In this document: positions 50,818-59,868 of the stretch, piece by piece
How positions within the stretch are numbered: position 1 is the first letter of the stretch
Layout: each line of letters opens with the position of its first letter
NCBI RefSeq assembly: GCF_009429125.1
Contig: NZ_CP045529.1
Coordinates: 3,782,001-3,846,000, forward strand
DNA from: Luteimicrobium xylanilyticum
GTDB taxonomy: Bacteria; Actinomycetota; Actinomycetes; Actinomycetales; Cellulomonadaceae
DNA length: 64,000 nt
Reading direction: 5' to 3'
Made by a program: the position numbers and the translations under genes
Notes under the pieces: model-generated
The model's input: only the letters and a program-made list of their open reading frames with translations
Told to the model about the DNA's origin: nothing
Database searches by the model: none

Positions 50818-51258
50818 ATGAGGTTCCGCGCGACGCTCGAGCTCAACGGGAAGACGGCCACCGGGATCGAGGTGCCGCCCGACGTCGTCGAGGCGCTGGG
50901 CGGCGGGAAGCGCCCGGCGGTCACCGTGACGATCGGCGGCCACTCCTACCGCTCGACGGTCGGGGTCATGGGCGGGCGCACGCTCATCCCGGTGAGCGCG
51001 GAGAACCGCGCGCGGGCGGGGATCGCCGCGGGCGACGTCGTCGACGTGGAGGTCGAGCGCGACGACGCCCCGCGCGAGCTCGAGGTGCCCGACGACCTGG
51101 CCCGCGCGCTCGACGCCGTCCCGGCGGCGCGGGCCGCCTTCGACGCGCTGTCGTTCAGCGGGAAGCAGCGCTACGTGGACCCGGTCGTGCAGACCAAGGC
51201 CCCCGAGACCCGCGAGCGCCGGATCGCCAAGGCCGTCGCGGACCTCACGCCCGCCTGA
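50818..51258 (+). CDS. DUF1905/YdeI (OmdA) family protein
   Basis: A 146-residue protein: an N-terminal DUF1905 beta-barrel (MRFRATLELNGKTATGIEVP, TIGGHSYRSTVGVMGGRTLIPVS) and a C-terminal YdeI helix pair (RAAFDALSFSGKQRYVDPV, RERRIAKAV). Function is not established. ATG with GGGAG about eight bases upstream. Ends 104 bases before the AAA ATPase gene, where base composition drops sharply. Confidence 0.88.
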   Translation: MRFRATLELNGKTATGIEVPPDVVEALGGGKRPAVTVTIGGHSYRSTVGVMGGRTLIPVSAENRARAGIAAGDVVDVEVERDDAPRELEVPDDLARALDAVPAARAAFDALSFSGKQRYVDPVVQTKAPETRERRIAKAVADLTPA

Positions 51259-51313
51259 GGGCCAGTCCCGCGTCGCAACAAGACTAGGGAAATCTTGGCG
51301 AGTGTAGGAAAGT

Positions 51314-51342
51314 GCTATACATAAGTAGTCTTTGGTAGACCC
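51314..51342 (+). promoter_or_regulatory. AT-rich promoter region resembling the DUF4143 repeat unit
   Basis: GCTATACATAAG (51314-51325) differs at two positions from GCTATGCAAAAG of the 23-bp repeats at 12512-12603. TTTGGTAGACCC (51331-51342) resembles their AGGTAGACC. It lies 21 bases upstream of another P-loop ATPase gene. A shared operator is possible, but a single weak match could be chance. Confidence 0.35.
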
Positions 51343-51362
51343 GACCGAGAGCGACGACGCTG

Positions 51363-52532
51363 ATGGACCCTGTCAGAAATCCGTACTCTCCGGGGGCAGG
51401 CCGGCCTCCTGCAGCCCTGGTCGGCCGCGACGACGCCATAGCTGCGTGGCGGGTCGCTCTCGAGCGGAGCGCGCTCGGCCGGACAGACCAGCCATTCGTG
51501 CTCTACGGCCTCCGTGGCGTCGGCAAGACGGTCCTGCTCTCGGAGTTCGGTCGGGGCGCCCAGAGCCGCGAGTGGATCGTCGCCAAGATCGAGGCCGGGG
51601 CAGGCAAGTCGCTTCGAGAACTCCTCGGAGAGAGTCTCTACCCGGTCCTGTCGGATCTCGCCCGCCCTTCAGCGGGCAAGCGACTCCTCAAGGCACTCAA
51701 GACCGCGCTGAGCTTCAAGGCGTCCTACGACACGAGTGGGACGTGGACGTTCGGTCTCGACCTGACCTCGTCCGCCGGCGGCGGGGCGGATACGGGCATG
51801 CTCGACACCGACGTCAAGAAGCTCGTCCGTGATCTCAGCGAAGGTGCTCACGAGGAGGGGGTCGGCCTCGCCATACTGGTCGACGAGGCTCAGGACCTCG
51901 AGCCCGCAGAGCTGGCGACCTTGTGCGTCGTCGCACACGTTGCCGCGCAGGAGCGGTGGCCCGTTCTGTTCTCGTTCGCCGGGCTGCCGAGCCTGCCGCG
52001 GATTCTGACCGAGGCCAAGTCCTACGCCGAACGGTTCACCTACTTGCCGATCGGCCCGATCAGCAACGACGTCGTCGGCGAGGCGCTGACGATCCCGGCC
52101 GAGCAGGAGGACGCTTCCTGGAACGACGACGCCGTCGCCCTGGTGGTCGAGGCATCCGGCAGCTATCCCTACTTCTTGCAACAGTTCGGCCAGACGACCT
52201 GGACGGTCGCCGACGGGCCCCGAATCACCCTGCCCGACGCGCGTCTCGGTGTCGCACAGGGAACCGCACAGCTCGACAACGGGTTCTTCCGCGTTCGATG
52301 GGACCGCGCGACGAACGCGGAGCAGAAGTACCTTCGAGCGATGGCCGAGGACGGTGACGAGGGAAGCTCGTCGGGAACGGTCGCCGCTCGGCTGCAGCGC
52401 AAGCCGACAAGCTTGGGACCTACGCGGGCCGGGCTCATTGCGAAAGGACTGGTCTACGCGCCCGAGCACGGCATCGTGGCGTTCACCGTTCCTGGGATGG
52501 CCGCCTTCATCGGGAGGCAGGTCGAGGTCTGA
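51363..52532 (+). CDS. AAA family ATPase (ORC/STAND-like)
   Basis: A 389-residue P-loop ATPase. Motifs: Walker A VLYGLRGVGKTVLL (about residues 47-60), Walker B GLAILVDEAQDLEP (about 170-183), a sensor region VLFSFAGLPSLP, and a C-terminal winged-helix-like part (TVAARLQRKPTSLGPTRAGLIAKGLV). It resembles ORC1/CDC6-like ATPases found in mobile and defence contexts. Codon use is less GC-biased than the neighbours, and its promoter is AT-rich, suggesting horizontal gain. It is a single gene with no effector partner beside it. Confidence 0.85.
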   Translation: MDPVRNPYSPGAGRPPAALVGRDDAIAAWRVALERSALGRTDQPFVLYGLRGVGKTVLLSEFGRGAQSREWIVAKIEAGAGKSLRELLGESLYPVLSDLARPSAGKRLLKALKTALSFKASYDTSGTWTFGLDLTSSAGGGADTGMLDTDVKKLVRDLSEGAHEEGVGLAILVDEAQDLEPAELATLCVVAHVAAQERWPVLFSFAGLPSLPRILTEAKSYAERFTYLPIGPISNDVVGEALTIPAEQEDASWNDDAVALVVEASGSYPYFLQQFGQTTWTVADGPRITLPDARLGVAQGTAQLDNGFFRVRWDRATNAEQKYLRAMAEDGDEGSSSGTVAARLQRKPTSLGPTRAGLIAKGLVYAPEHGIVAFTVPGMAAFIGRQVEV

Positions 52533-52600
52533 TCGCCGCCGACCCACCAGGACCGCAAACCCCGTCATCGAGGCCGGCGCTACCGATCTGTGGAGAGCCT

Positions 52601-53392
52601 TCAGTCCCGCGTCGCGACGACGAACGCCCGCCGGAACGGGAGCACCGTCCCGTACGCGCGCTCGGGGTAGGCCGCGCGCAGCCGCGCCTTGTACTCCGCC
52701 ACGAAGGCCGGCCGGACGTCGTCGGGCAGGGCGGCGAGCACCGGCCGCGCACCGGTCGCGGAGATCCAGGTGAAGACCGCGTCGGCGCCCTGGAGGACGT
52801 GCAGGTACGTCGTCTCCCAGGCGTCGACGGTCCAGCCGGGCTGGGCGAGGACGTCGAGGTACTCCTCGGCACGGTGCACGTGCGGGCGCGCGGTCCCCTC
52901 GGTCCATCGCGCGTAGGACGGCGCGGCGGCCAGCTCGCGCAGGAGCACGTGGCTCGGGGCGTCCTGGTTGCCCGGCACCTGGACCGCGAGGGCCCGACCC
53001 GCGCCGTCGTCCGCCGCCGCGAGGAGGTCCCGCCAGCGCGCGAGCACGTCCAGGTGCCCGGGCACCCACTGCAGGGCGGCGTTGCTGACCACGAGGTCCG
53101 GGACGCCGTCGGGCACGTAGTCGGCGAGGTCCGCGAGGACGAACTCCGCGTCGTCCCCGTGCTCCGCCCGCGCCTGCTCGACCATCGCGGGCGACGAGTC
53201 GACCCCGGTCACGACGGCGTCCGGCCAGCGGGCGTGGAGCGCGGCGACGAGATGGCCGGGCCCGACGCCGAGGTCGAGCACCGTGCGCGGTGTGCCGGGC
53301 ACACGAGCGAGCAGGTCGACGAACGGGCGGCTGCGCTCGTCGGAGAACCGCAGGTAGTGGCTGGGATCCCAGTCGGCGGTCCGGGCGGTCAT
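52601..53392 (-). CDS. tam: trans-aconitate 2-methyltransferase-like SAM methyltransferase
   Basis: A 263-residue class I methyltransferase. It opens WDPSHYLRFSDERSRPFVDLL, as in Tam, and has SAM motif I VLDLGVGPGHLVAAL, the acidic residue in VTGVDSSPAMVEQA and DLVVSNAALQWV. Tam methylates trans-aconitate, which otherwise inhibits aconitase. Its ATG overlaps the metI stop by four bases, making it the last gene of the methionine-import operon; methionine is the precursor of its cofactor. Confidence 0.82.
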   Translation of the reverse strand: MTARTADWDPSHYLRFSDERSRPFVDLLARVPGTPRTVLDLGVGPGHLVAALHARWPDAVVTGVDSSPAMVEQARAEHGDDAEFVLADLADYVPDGVPDLVVSNAALQWVPGHLDVLARWRDLLAAADDGAGRALAVQVPGNQDAPSHVLLRELAAAPSYARWTEGTARPHVHRAEEYLDVLAQPGWTVDAWETTYLHVLQGADAVFTWISATGARPVLAALPDDVRPAFVAEYKARLRAAYPERAYGTVLPFRRAFVVATRD

Positions 53393-54069
53393 CGGTGCAG
53401 CACCCGGCGCGCGAGCGTGTTCCCGAGCATCTGGGCGAGCTGCACGAGGACGATGATCACGGCGACGGCGACCCACGTCACGACGTCGTTGTAGCGGTTG
53501 TAGCCGTACTGGATCGCGAAGTTCCCGAGGCCACCGGCGCCGACCGCGCCCGCGACCGCGGACATGTCGAGGATGCCGACGAACAGGAACGCGTACCCGA
53601 GGATCAGCGGCGCGAGCGCCTCGGGGACCAGGACCCGGACGAGCGCGTTGACCTTCGACGCCCCCATGGCGCGCGCCGCCTCGATCACACCCGGGTCCGC
53701 GGACACGAGGTTCTGCTCGACGAGCCGCGCGGTCGCGACGATCGTCACGACCGTCATCGGGAAGATCGCGGCCTGGACGCCGAGCGTCGTCCCGGTGATC
53801 GCGAGCGTCGCGGGCCGCACGGCCGTGAGGAAGATGATGAACGGGATCGGCCGGATCAGGTTGACGACGAAGCTCAGCACCCCGTACGCCCACCGGCTCT
53901 GGTAGAGGCCGCCGCGGCGCGTCGAGTAGAGCGCGAGGCCGTAGACGAGGCCGATGATGCCGCCGATGACGAGCGCGGCGAGGACCATCTGCAGCGTCTC
54001 GCCGATGGCCTGGCGCAGCAGCGGACCGTCGTAGTCCCAGGTCCACTCGTTGGTCGCGTGGACGATCAT
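53389..54069 (-). CDS. metI: methionine ABC transporter permease
   Basis: A 226-residue MetI with five membrane helices. The EAA coupling loop with AARAMGASKVNALVRVLVPEALAP is clear, and ALVIGGIIGLVYGLALY and PFIIFLTAVRP are family-typical. It moves methionine with MetN and MetQ. The ATG shares a base with the TGA of metN; a GTG one codon earlier gives a GTGA overlap and is also possible. Confidence 0.93.
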   Translation of the reverse strand: MIVHATNEWTWDYDGPLLRQAIGETLQMVLAALVIGGIIGLVYGLALYSTRRGGLYQSRWAYGVLSFVVNLIRPIPFIIFLTAVRPATLAITGTTLGVQAAIFPMTVVTIVATARLVEQNLVSADPGVIEAARAMGASKVNALVRVLVPEALAPLILGYAFLFVGILDMSAVAGAVGAGGLGNFAIQYGYNRYNDVVTWVAVAVIIVLVQLAQMLGNTLARRVLHR

Positions 54070-55196
54070 CACGCGCCCTCCTTCCGGGCGATCGACTCGA
54101 CCCAGCGGGCGTCGTCGAGCGGGTCGGCGGCGGTGCCGAGGTCGACGACGGGCGCCGCGTCACGCAGGCGCGTCACGGCGTCCTCGGTCTGCGGTCCCGT
54201 CAGCTCGAGGGTGAGGCTGCCGAAGGGCCGGTCCCCGACCTCCGTGACCCCGCCGTAGACGACGGCGGCCCGCGCGTCGAGCCCGGTCGTGAAGGCGGTG
54301 ACGTCGAAGCCGCGTCCGGTGTCGGGCAGCGTCACGACGACGAGGCGACCCGGGTGCCGCTCGCGCAGCCGTGCCACGACGTCGGGGGCGGGCCGGTCCT
54401 TGAGGGCGGTCTGGATGAACCGGCAGGTGGCCTGCGTCTGCGGGTCCGCGAAGATCTGGTAGACGTCCCCGTGCTCGACGACCTTCCCGTCCTCCATGAC
54501 CGCGACCTTGTGGCACACGTACTGGACGACGCTCATCTCGTGCGTGATGACGACGATCGTCACGCCGAGCTCACGGTTGACGCGGCGCAGCAGGTCGAGG
54601 ACGTCGCGCGTGGTCTCGGGGTCGAGCGCGCTCGTGGCCTCGTCGGCGAGGAGGATGTGCGGCGACGTCGCGAGCGCCCGGGCGATCCCGACGCGCTGCT
54701 TCTGGCCGCCCGAGAGCTGCGCCGGGTAGGAGCGCGCCTTGTCGGACAGCCCGACGAACTCGAGCAGCTCCGCCACCCGCGCGCGGCGCCTGTCGCGGGA
54801 CCAGCCCGCGAGCCGCAGCGGGTACTCGACGTTGCGCGCGACCGTCCGGGCTCCGAACAGGTTGAACTGCTGGAAGACCATGCCGATGTCGGCCCGCAGG
54901 TCGCGCAGCCCGCGCTCCCCGAGCTCGGTGACGCGGCGGCCGTCGACGTCGATGGTCCCGGCGTCGGCGCGTTCGAGCGCGTTGATGAGCCGCACGAGCG
55001 TCGACTTCCCCGCCCCCGAGTAGCCGACGACGCCGAAGACCTCGCCCCGCGCGATCCGGAGGCTGACGTCGTCGACGGCGCGCACGCCGCGCGCGACGCT
55101 CGCCTCGCCCCGGCCCCGCCCGGCGAAGAACTTGGACACGCCGTCGAGCACGATGATCGGGTCGGCTCCTGTGCTCGTTCCTGGTGCTGCACTCAT
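54069..55196 (-). CDS. metN: methionine ABC transporter ATP-binding protein
   Basis: A 375-residue ABC ATPase. Walker A is GYSGAGKST (about residues 60-68), the Q-loop is FQQFNLFGARTV, the signature LSGGQKQRVGIARAL, Walker B ILLADEATSALD and switch VITHEMS. The C-terminal 100 residues form the NIL domain (GRLVVVTLPDTGRGFDVTAF, VVYGGVTEV), which binds methionine and inhibits transport when it is abundant. A 215-base gap with a very strong hairpin separates it from metQ upstream. Confidence 0.94.
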   Translation of the reverse strand: MSAAPGTSTGADPIIVLDGVSKFFAGRGRGEASVARGVRAVDDVSLRIARGEVFGVVGYSGAGKSTLVRLINALERADAGTIDVDGRRVTELGERGLRDLRADIGMVFQQFNLFGARTVARNVEYPLRLAGWSRDRRRARVAELLEFVGLSDKARSYPAQLSGGQKQRVGIARALATSPHILLADEATSALDPETTRDVLDLLRRVNRELGVTIVVITHEMSVVQYVCHKVAVMEDGKVVEHGDVYQIFADPQTQATCRFIQTALKDRPAPDVVARLRERHPGRLVVVTLPDTGRGFDVTAFTTGLDARAAVVYGGVTEVGDRPFGSLTLELTGPQTEDAVTRLRDAAPVVDLGTAADPLDDARWVESIARKEGA

Positions 55197-55323
55197 GCGG
55201 CCTCCGCTGCCTCCTCGGCTCGCCTGCCCACGTCTCGCCTTCACGGCTGCGCCTGCTCACGCCCCCGCGCACGATCACACCACTCCGCGCGCGCACCCGC
55301 TCGCGAAGTGGCCGCTCCCTGCT

Positions 55324-55387
55324 CCGCGAAGTAGTACGGCCGCCGGTATACCTCGCGATGTATACCGGCGGCCGTACTACTTCGCGG
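55324..55387. repeat. perfect 28-bp inverted repeat between metQ and metN
   Basis: The arms 55324-55351 and 55360-55387 are perfect complements, beginning CCGCGAAGTAGTACGG, with an 8-base loop CTCGCGAT. The hairpin begins 25 bases after the metQ stop. On the metQ strand it could end part of the transcripts or protect the metQ 3' end. No U tract follows. A similar CGCGAAGT...GGCCGC string at 55303-55317 suggests partial duplication of the left arm. Confidence 0.9.
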
Positions 55388-55411
55388 CCTGTTTGTTCTC
55401 GGGGGAAGCGG

Positions 55412-56338
55412 TCAGCCCTGCTTGAGCTGGCCCTCGACGTCGGTCAGATACTTCTGCAGGTTGGCGGGCGTCTCGTGGACGATGACCGCGGTACCGCCCG
55501 AGTTCTTCTTGAGCGCGTCCTCGACCTCGGCGGTCTGCGCGAGCTTCACGAGCTTCGCGTAGACGGGGTTGTCCTTGTCCTTGGCGCGCGTGGCCCAGAT
55601 GTTGATGTAGGGCTTGGCGGCGTCGCTCGACGGGTCGTCCTGCGCGATCGCGTCGGTCGGCTCGAGGCCCGTGTCCTTGATGTAGTCGTTGTTCACGACG
55701 GCGCCCGCGACGGACTTGTCCTGCAGCGACCGGGCGGTCTGGTTCGCGGCGACCGAGGTGACCTTGACCTTCGACTTCGACGTGTCGACGTCGGCCGGGG
55801 CGGCCGAGAGCGACTGGGTGCCGTCCTTGAGCGTGACGAGCCCGGCCGAGGCGAGGACGCCGAGCGCACGCGCCTGGTTCGTGCCGTCGTTCGGGATGGC
55901 GATCTGCGAGCCGGCGGGGATCTCGTCGACGCTCTTGTACTGCTTCGAGTAGAGGGCGAGCGGGTAGATCGCCGTCGAGCCGATCGGCACCAGGCCGCCG
56001 TCGCTGTTGTTGTTGTAGTCCGCCAGGAACAGGATGTGCTGGAACTGGTTGAGGTCCAGCTCGCCCGAGCTCGTGGCCGGGTTGGGCTGCTGGTAGTCGC
56101 TGAAGTCGACGAGCTTCACGTGGATGCCCTGCTTCTCGGCGAGGTCGGTGAAGACCTTCCACTGGTCGCCGTCCGAGCCGACGACGCCGATCTTGACCGG
56201 GTCGGACGCGGAGCCCTTGGTCGCGTCGCCGCCGCTGCCGGAGTCACCGGACGAGCAGGCAGCGAGGACGAGGGCGGTCGCGGCGGCGACGGCCGTGGCG
56301 ACGAGCGAGCCGCGGAACCGGCGGCGGGTGCGGGACAT
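55412..56338 (-). CDS. metQ: methionine-binding lipoprotein MetQ/NlpA
   Basis: A 308-residue NlpA-family lipoprotein. An arginine-rich signal peptide (MSRTRRRFRGSLVATAVAAA) leads to the lipobox LAAC at about residue 28. The binding domain has VKIGVVGSDGDQWKVF, DLNQFQHILFL (the usual N-QH motif), IAIPNDGTNQARAL and VNNDYIKDTGL. It captures methionine for MetNI. An untranslated leader of roughly 300 bases, holding a possible Cys-rich peptide, precedes it. Confidence 0.94.
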   Translation of the reverse strand: MSRTRRRFRGSLVATAVAAATALVLAACSSGDSGSGGDATKGSASDPVKIGVVGSDGDQWKVFTDLAEKQGIHVKLVDFSDYQQPNPATSSGELDLNQFQHILFLADYNNNSDGGLVPIGSTAIYPLALYSKQYKSVDEIPAGSQIAIPNDGTNQARALGVLASAGLVTLKDGTQSLSAAPADVDTSKSKVKVTSVAANQTARSLQDKSVAGAVVNNDYIKDTGLEPTDAIAQDDPSSDAAKPYINIWATRAKDKDNPVYAKLVKLAQTAEVEDALKKNSGGTAVIVHETPANLQKYLTDVEGQLKQG

Positions 56339-56522
56339 GTGGTTCTCCAGGGGTCGGGGCGCGGGGTCGCGCCCGGTGGGGTGGCCCGTGGTGCGGGCCG
56401 AGCGTGGCTCCGGCTTCGTCGACGACGTCCGGAGGGCGGGTGGGCACGCGGGGTGCCGCGGGGGTGACGACGGCGCTCACCGGGGACGTGGACCACGGTG
56501 CCGCGTCCCGGCCGACCAGGGG

Positions 56523-56615
56523 TCAGCGCACGGAGCGACAGCACCGACAGCCCGCGGCGCGCACGGCGGGCGCCTGGGGCATTCGCTCGCAGCAGCGGGC
56601 GGCGGTCGGGGTCAT
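56523..56615 (-). CDS. candidate cysteine-rich leader peptide upstream of metQ
   Basis: A 30-codon frame in the long metQ leader. It starts MTPTAARCCER and ends GCRCCRSVR, so five of its residues are cysteine, three of them clustered near the end. Such clusters are used in attenuation by cysteinyl-tRNA. The ribosome-binding site is weak and the frame could be chance in GC-rich DNA. Its position on the leader of a sulfur amino-acid transporter is the main reason to note it. Confidence 0.35.
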   Translation of the reverse strand: MTPTAARCCERMPQAPAVRAAGCRCCRSVR

Positions 56616-56708
56616 GACGACAAGCCTGTGCTGGATCCGCGTCCGAGTCCAATCGACCGCGCTTATATCTCACTCTACGAGACACGGAAATGAGATGCGC
56701 GCCACCCG

Positions 56709-56738
56709 TTGACGTCCGTCGCCACCTCTGTTTATGGT
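56709..56738 (+). promoter_or_regulatory. promoter of the ABC exporter operon
   Basis: TTGACG (56709-56714) and TATGGT (56733-56738) with an 18-base spacer form a good vegetative promoter, 79 bases before the ABC ATPase ATG. The transcribed leader contains CTACACACTGCGTACGAGAT with partial dyad symmetry, a possible repressor site. The remaining bases from 56339 to 56816 hold only the metQ leader and its leftward promoter (TATAAG-like box near 56652). Confidence 0.6.
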
Positions 56739-56816
56739 CTACACACTGCGTACGAGATACACGCCGCGTGCGACGCACACGGTGGATGGAGCATCAGGAA
56801 CGACAGGAGACAGGCC

Positions 56817-57787
<971 letters not shown>

Positions 57788-57791
<4 letters not shown>

Positions 57792-58624
57792 CCACGCTCG
57801 CCCCCTCCGCGCCCACCGGGCGCCGCCCCGCCGTCCCCGCCGTGACAGCCACTCCCGCCGCGCCGTCGGCGCTGACCGGGATCCGCGACATCGGCACCAT
57901 GACGGCGCGGGAGATCCGACGCACGCTCCGCAGCGTCGACGGCCTCATCACCGCCTTCGCGATCCCCGTCTCGATCATGCTCGTGTTCGTCGTGATCTTC
58001 GGCGGAGCCCTCGACAGCAGCGGTGACTACATCAACTACGTCGTCCCCGGCACGCTCGTCCTGTGCCTCGGCTTCGGCTCGGCCGCCACCGCGACCGCCG
58101 TCGCCCAGGACATGACCAGCGGCACCATCGACCGCTTCAAGACCCTCCCGATCCTCGGTCCGGCGCCCCTGTGGGGGCACGTGATCGCGAGCGTCGTGCG
58201 GAACCTCGCGTCCGCGGCCGTCGTCCTCGGGGTCGCGGTCGCACTCGGGTTCCGGCCCGACGCCGACGTCCTCGGCTGGGTCGCCGTGGTCGGGTACGTG
58301 ATCCTGACCGTCCTCGCGTTCACCTGGATCTGCGCGGCCGCGGGCCTCGTCCTCAGCGTCGACGCCACGCAGGCGCTCAACACGGTCTTCCTCTTCCTGC
58401 CGTACCTGTCCAGCGGGTTCGTGGCGGTCGGCACCATGCCCACCTGGCTCCACGGGTTCGCCGACAACCAGCCGTTCACCCCGATCATCGAGTCGCTCCG
58501 GGGGCTCATGGCAGGGAGCGTCGACACGTCGACCCTCTGGACCGCCGTCGCCTGGCTCGTCGGCTTCCTCGCGGTCTCGATCGCGCTCGGCTCGCTGGCC
58601 TACCGGCGCCGGACGGCGCGCTGA
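57788..58624 (+). CDS. ABC-2 type transporter permease (DrrB-like)
   Basis: A 278-residue ABC-2 permease with six membrane helices. It has the N-terminal RSVDGLITAFAIPVSIMLVF region, GSAATATAVAQDMTSGTIDRFKTLPI (family-typical amphipathic segment, quoted in two parts by position around residue 105) and FLFLPYLSSGFVAVGTMP. It pairs with the upstream ATPase as an exporter. A compound hairpin after the stop ends the operon. Confidence 0.9.
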
Positions 58625-58668
58625 GCCGGCGCACCCGCGGCCGGGACAGCGGGACCCGGTGCACCGAG

Positions 58669-58715
58669 GGGCGGGGCTGGAAGGGTGCGGCACGACACCC
58701 TCCTCAGCCCCGCCC
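58669..58715 (+). terminator. terminator of the ABC exporter operon
   Basis: An 11-bp perfect outer stem (GGGCGGGGCTG with CAGCCCCGCCC) encloses an inner AGGGTG/CACCCT stem. It is 45 bases after the permease stop. Confidence 0.7.
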
Positions 58716-58771
58716 GGCCGCGGGACCGCCCGTGTCACGCCGGATGGACAGCGTGCAGGAGGATGGACGAC

Positions 58772-59857
58772 GTGACTGAGCCCGACCCGACCGACGCGAC
58801 CACCCCCGCCGAGGCGCCCGAGCTGCCCCGCGGGCTCGCACTCGCCTGGGGTGTCGCCGCGAGCCCGAACCGGGGGCCGCGGCGCGAGCTGAGCATCGAA
58901 CGGATCGTCGACGCCGCGATCGAGCTCGCCGACGCCGACGGCCTCGAGGGCGTCTCCATGGCAAAGGTCGCAGCCCGGCTCGGGTACACCACGATGTCGC
59001 TGTACCGGTACGTGACCAGCAAGGACGACCTGCTGCTCCTCATGCAGGAACAGGTGCTCGACGTCGAGGCGCCGCCCGCGCACGAGCCACCCGACTGGCG
59101 GGCCGAGCTCCGCGAGTGGGTGCTGTTCGCCAAGGCCGTCCTGGGTGCGCACCCCTGGTACCTCGACATCCCGGTCCAGAGCGCGCCGCTCACGCCGAAC
59201 AACCTGCGGATCGTCGAGAGCGGGCTGCGCGCGCTGCGGAACACGCCGCTCGACCAGGAGGAGAAGATGTCCGTCATCCTCCTCGCGTCGAACTACGGCA
59301 AGTCGGCGGCGCAGCTCGAACGGGACCTCGCGCGCGCCGTCGAGGCCGCCGGCGGGAACGACGAGGTGCTCGGCGGCGCCTACGAGACGGTGCTGCGCGA
59401 GCTCGTCGACGCCGAACGCTTCCCCTACCTGCGGCCCCTCGTCGAGACCGGCGCGTACGTGGGCGAGGGGCAGATCGACGACGGCGCCTTCGGGCTGGAG
59501 CGTCTCCTCGACGGGATCCAGGCCTACATCGACGCACGGCGGGCCGGCCTGCCCGGGGCGGGACGCGACTTCGCGGGCGGCGCGGTCCGCGCGGAGAGCC
59601 CCGCCCACGCCGGGTCGCTCACGGGTTCCGACGACGACGTCCGCGCAGCCGAGGCGGTCGCGTCGCACTATGCGCGCGACCCCAAGGTGAAGAAGGCCGC
59701 CGAGAAGCGCAAGGACGCCGAGAAGCGGGTGCGCGAGCTGCAGAAGGCGCTGCACGAGGCGGAGAAGAAGGTCCGGGAGGCCGAGAAAGGCGCCCGTGAG
59801 GCCCGGAAGGCCGAGGCGGAGGCGGCGAAGGCTGCCGCGGAGCGCGACCGGTCCTGA
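58772..59857 (+). CDS. TetR family regulator with C-terminal coiled-coil extension
   Basis: A 361-residue regulator. The helix-turn-helix (IVDAAIELADADGLEGVSMAKVAARLG, then YTTMSLYRYVTSKDDLL; each shorter than the full domain) is at about residues 45-95. A TetR_C effector domain follows to about 270. The last 70 residues are a Lys/Glu/Ala-rich heptad helix (KKAAEKRKDAEKRVRELQKA), unusual for the family. GTG at 58772 is chosen because AGGAGG lies nine bases upstream; the ATG at 58763 directly touches that site. It follows the ABC exporter and may regulate it. Confidence 0.88.
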   Translation: MTEPDPTDATTPAEAPELPRGLALAWGVAASPNRGPRRELSIERIVDAAIELADADGLEGVSMAKVAARLGYTTMSLYRYVTSKDDLLLLMQEQVLDVEAPPAHEPPDWRAELREWVLFAKAVLGAHPWYLDIPVQSAPLTPNNLRIVESGLRALRNTPLDQEEKMSVILLASNYGKSAAQLERDLARAVEAAGGNDEVLGGAYETVLRELVDAERFPYLRPLVETGAYVGEGQIDDGAFGLERLLDGIQAYIDARRAGLPGAGRDFAGGAVRAESPAHAGSLTGSDDDVRAAEAVASHYARDPKVKKAAEKRKDAEKRVRELQKALHEAEKKVREAEKGAREARKAEAEAAKAAAERDRS

Positions 59858-59868
59858 CCCCGCGCCGA

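Noticed and set aside
56339-56660. SAM riboswitch in the metQ leader
   Set aside because: I read the leader strand and did not find the conserved core of SAM-I/IV. A covariance-model search is needed to exclude other classes.
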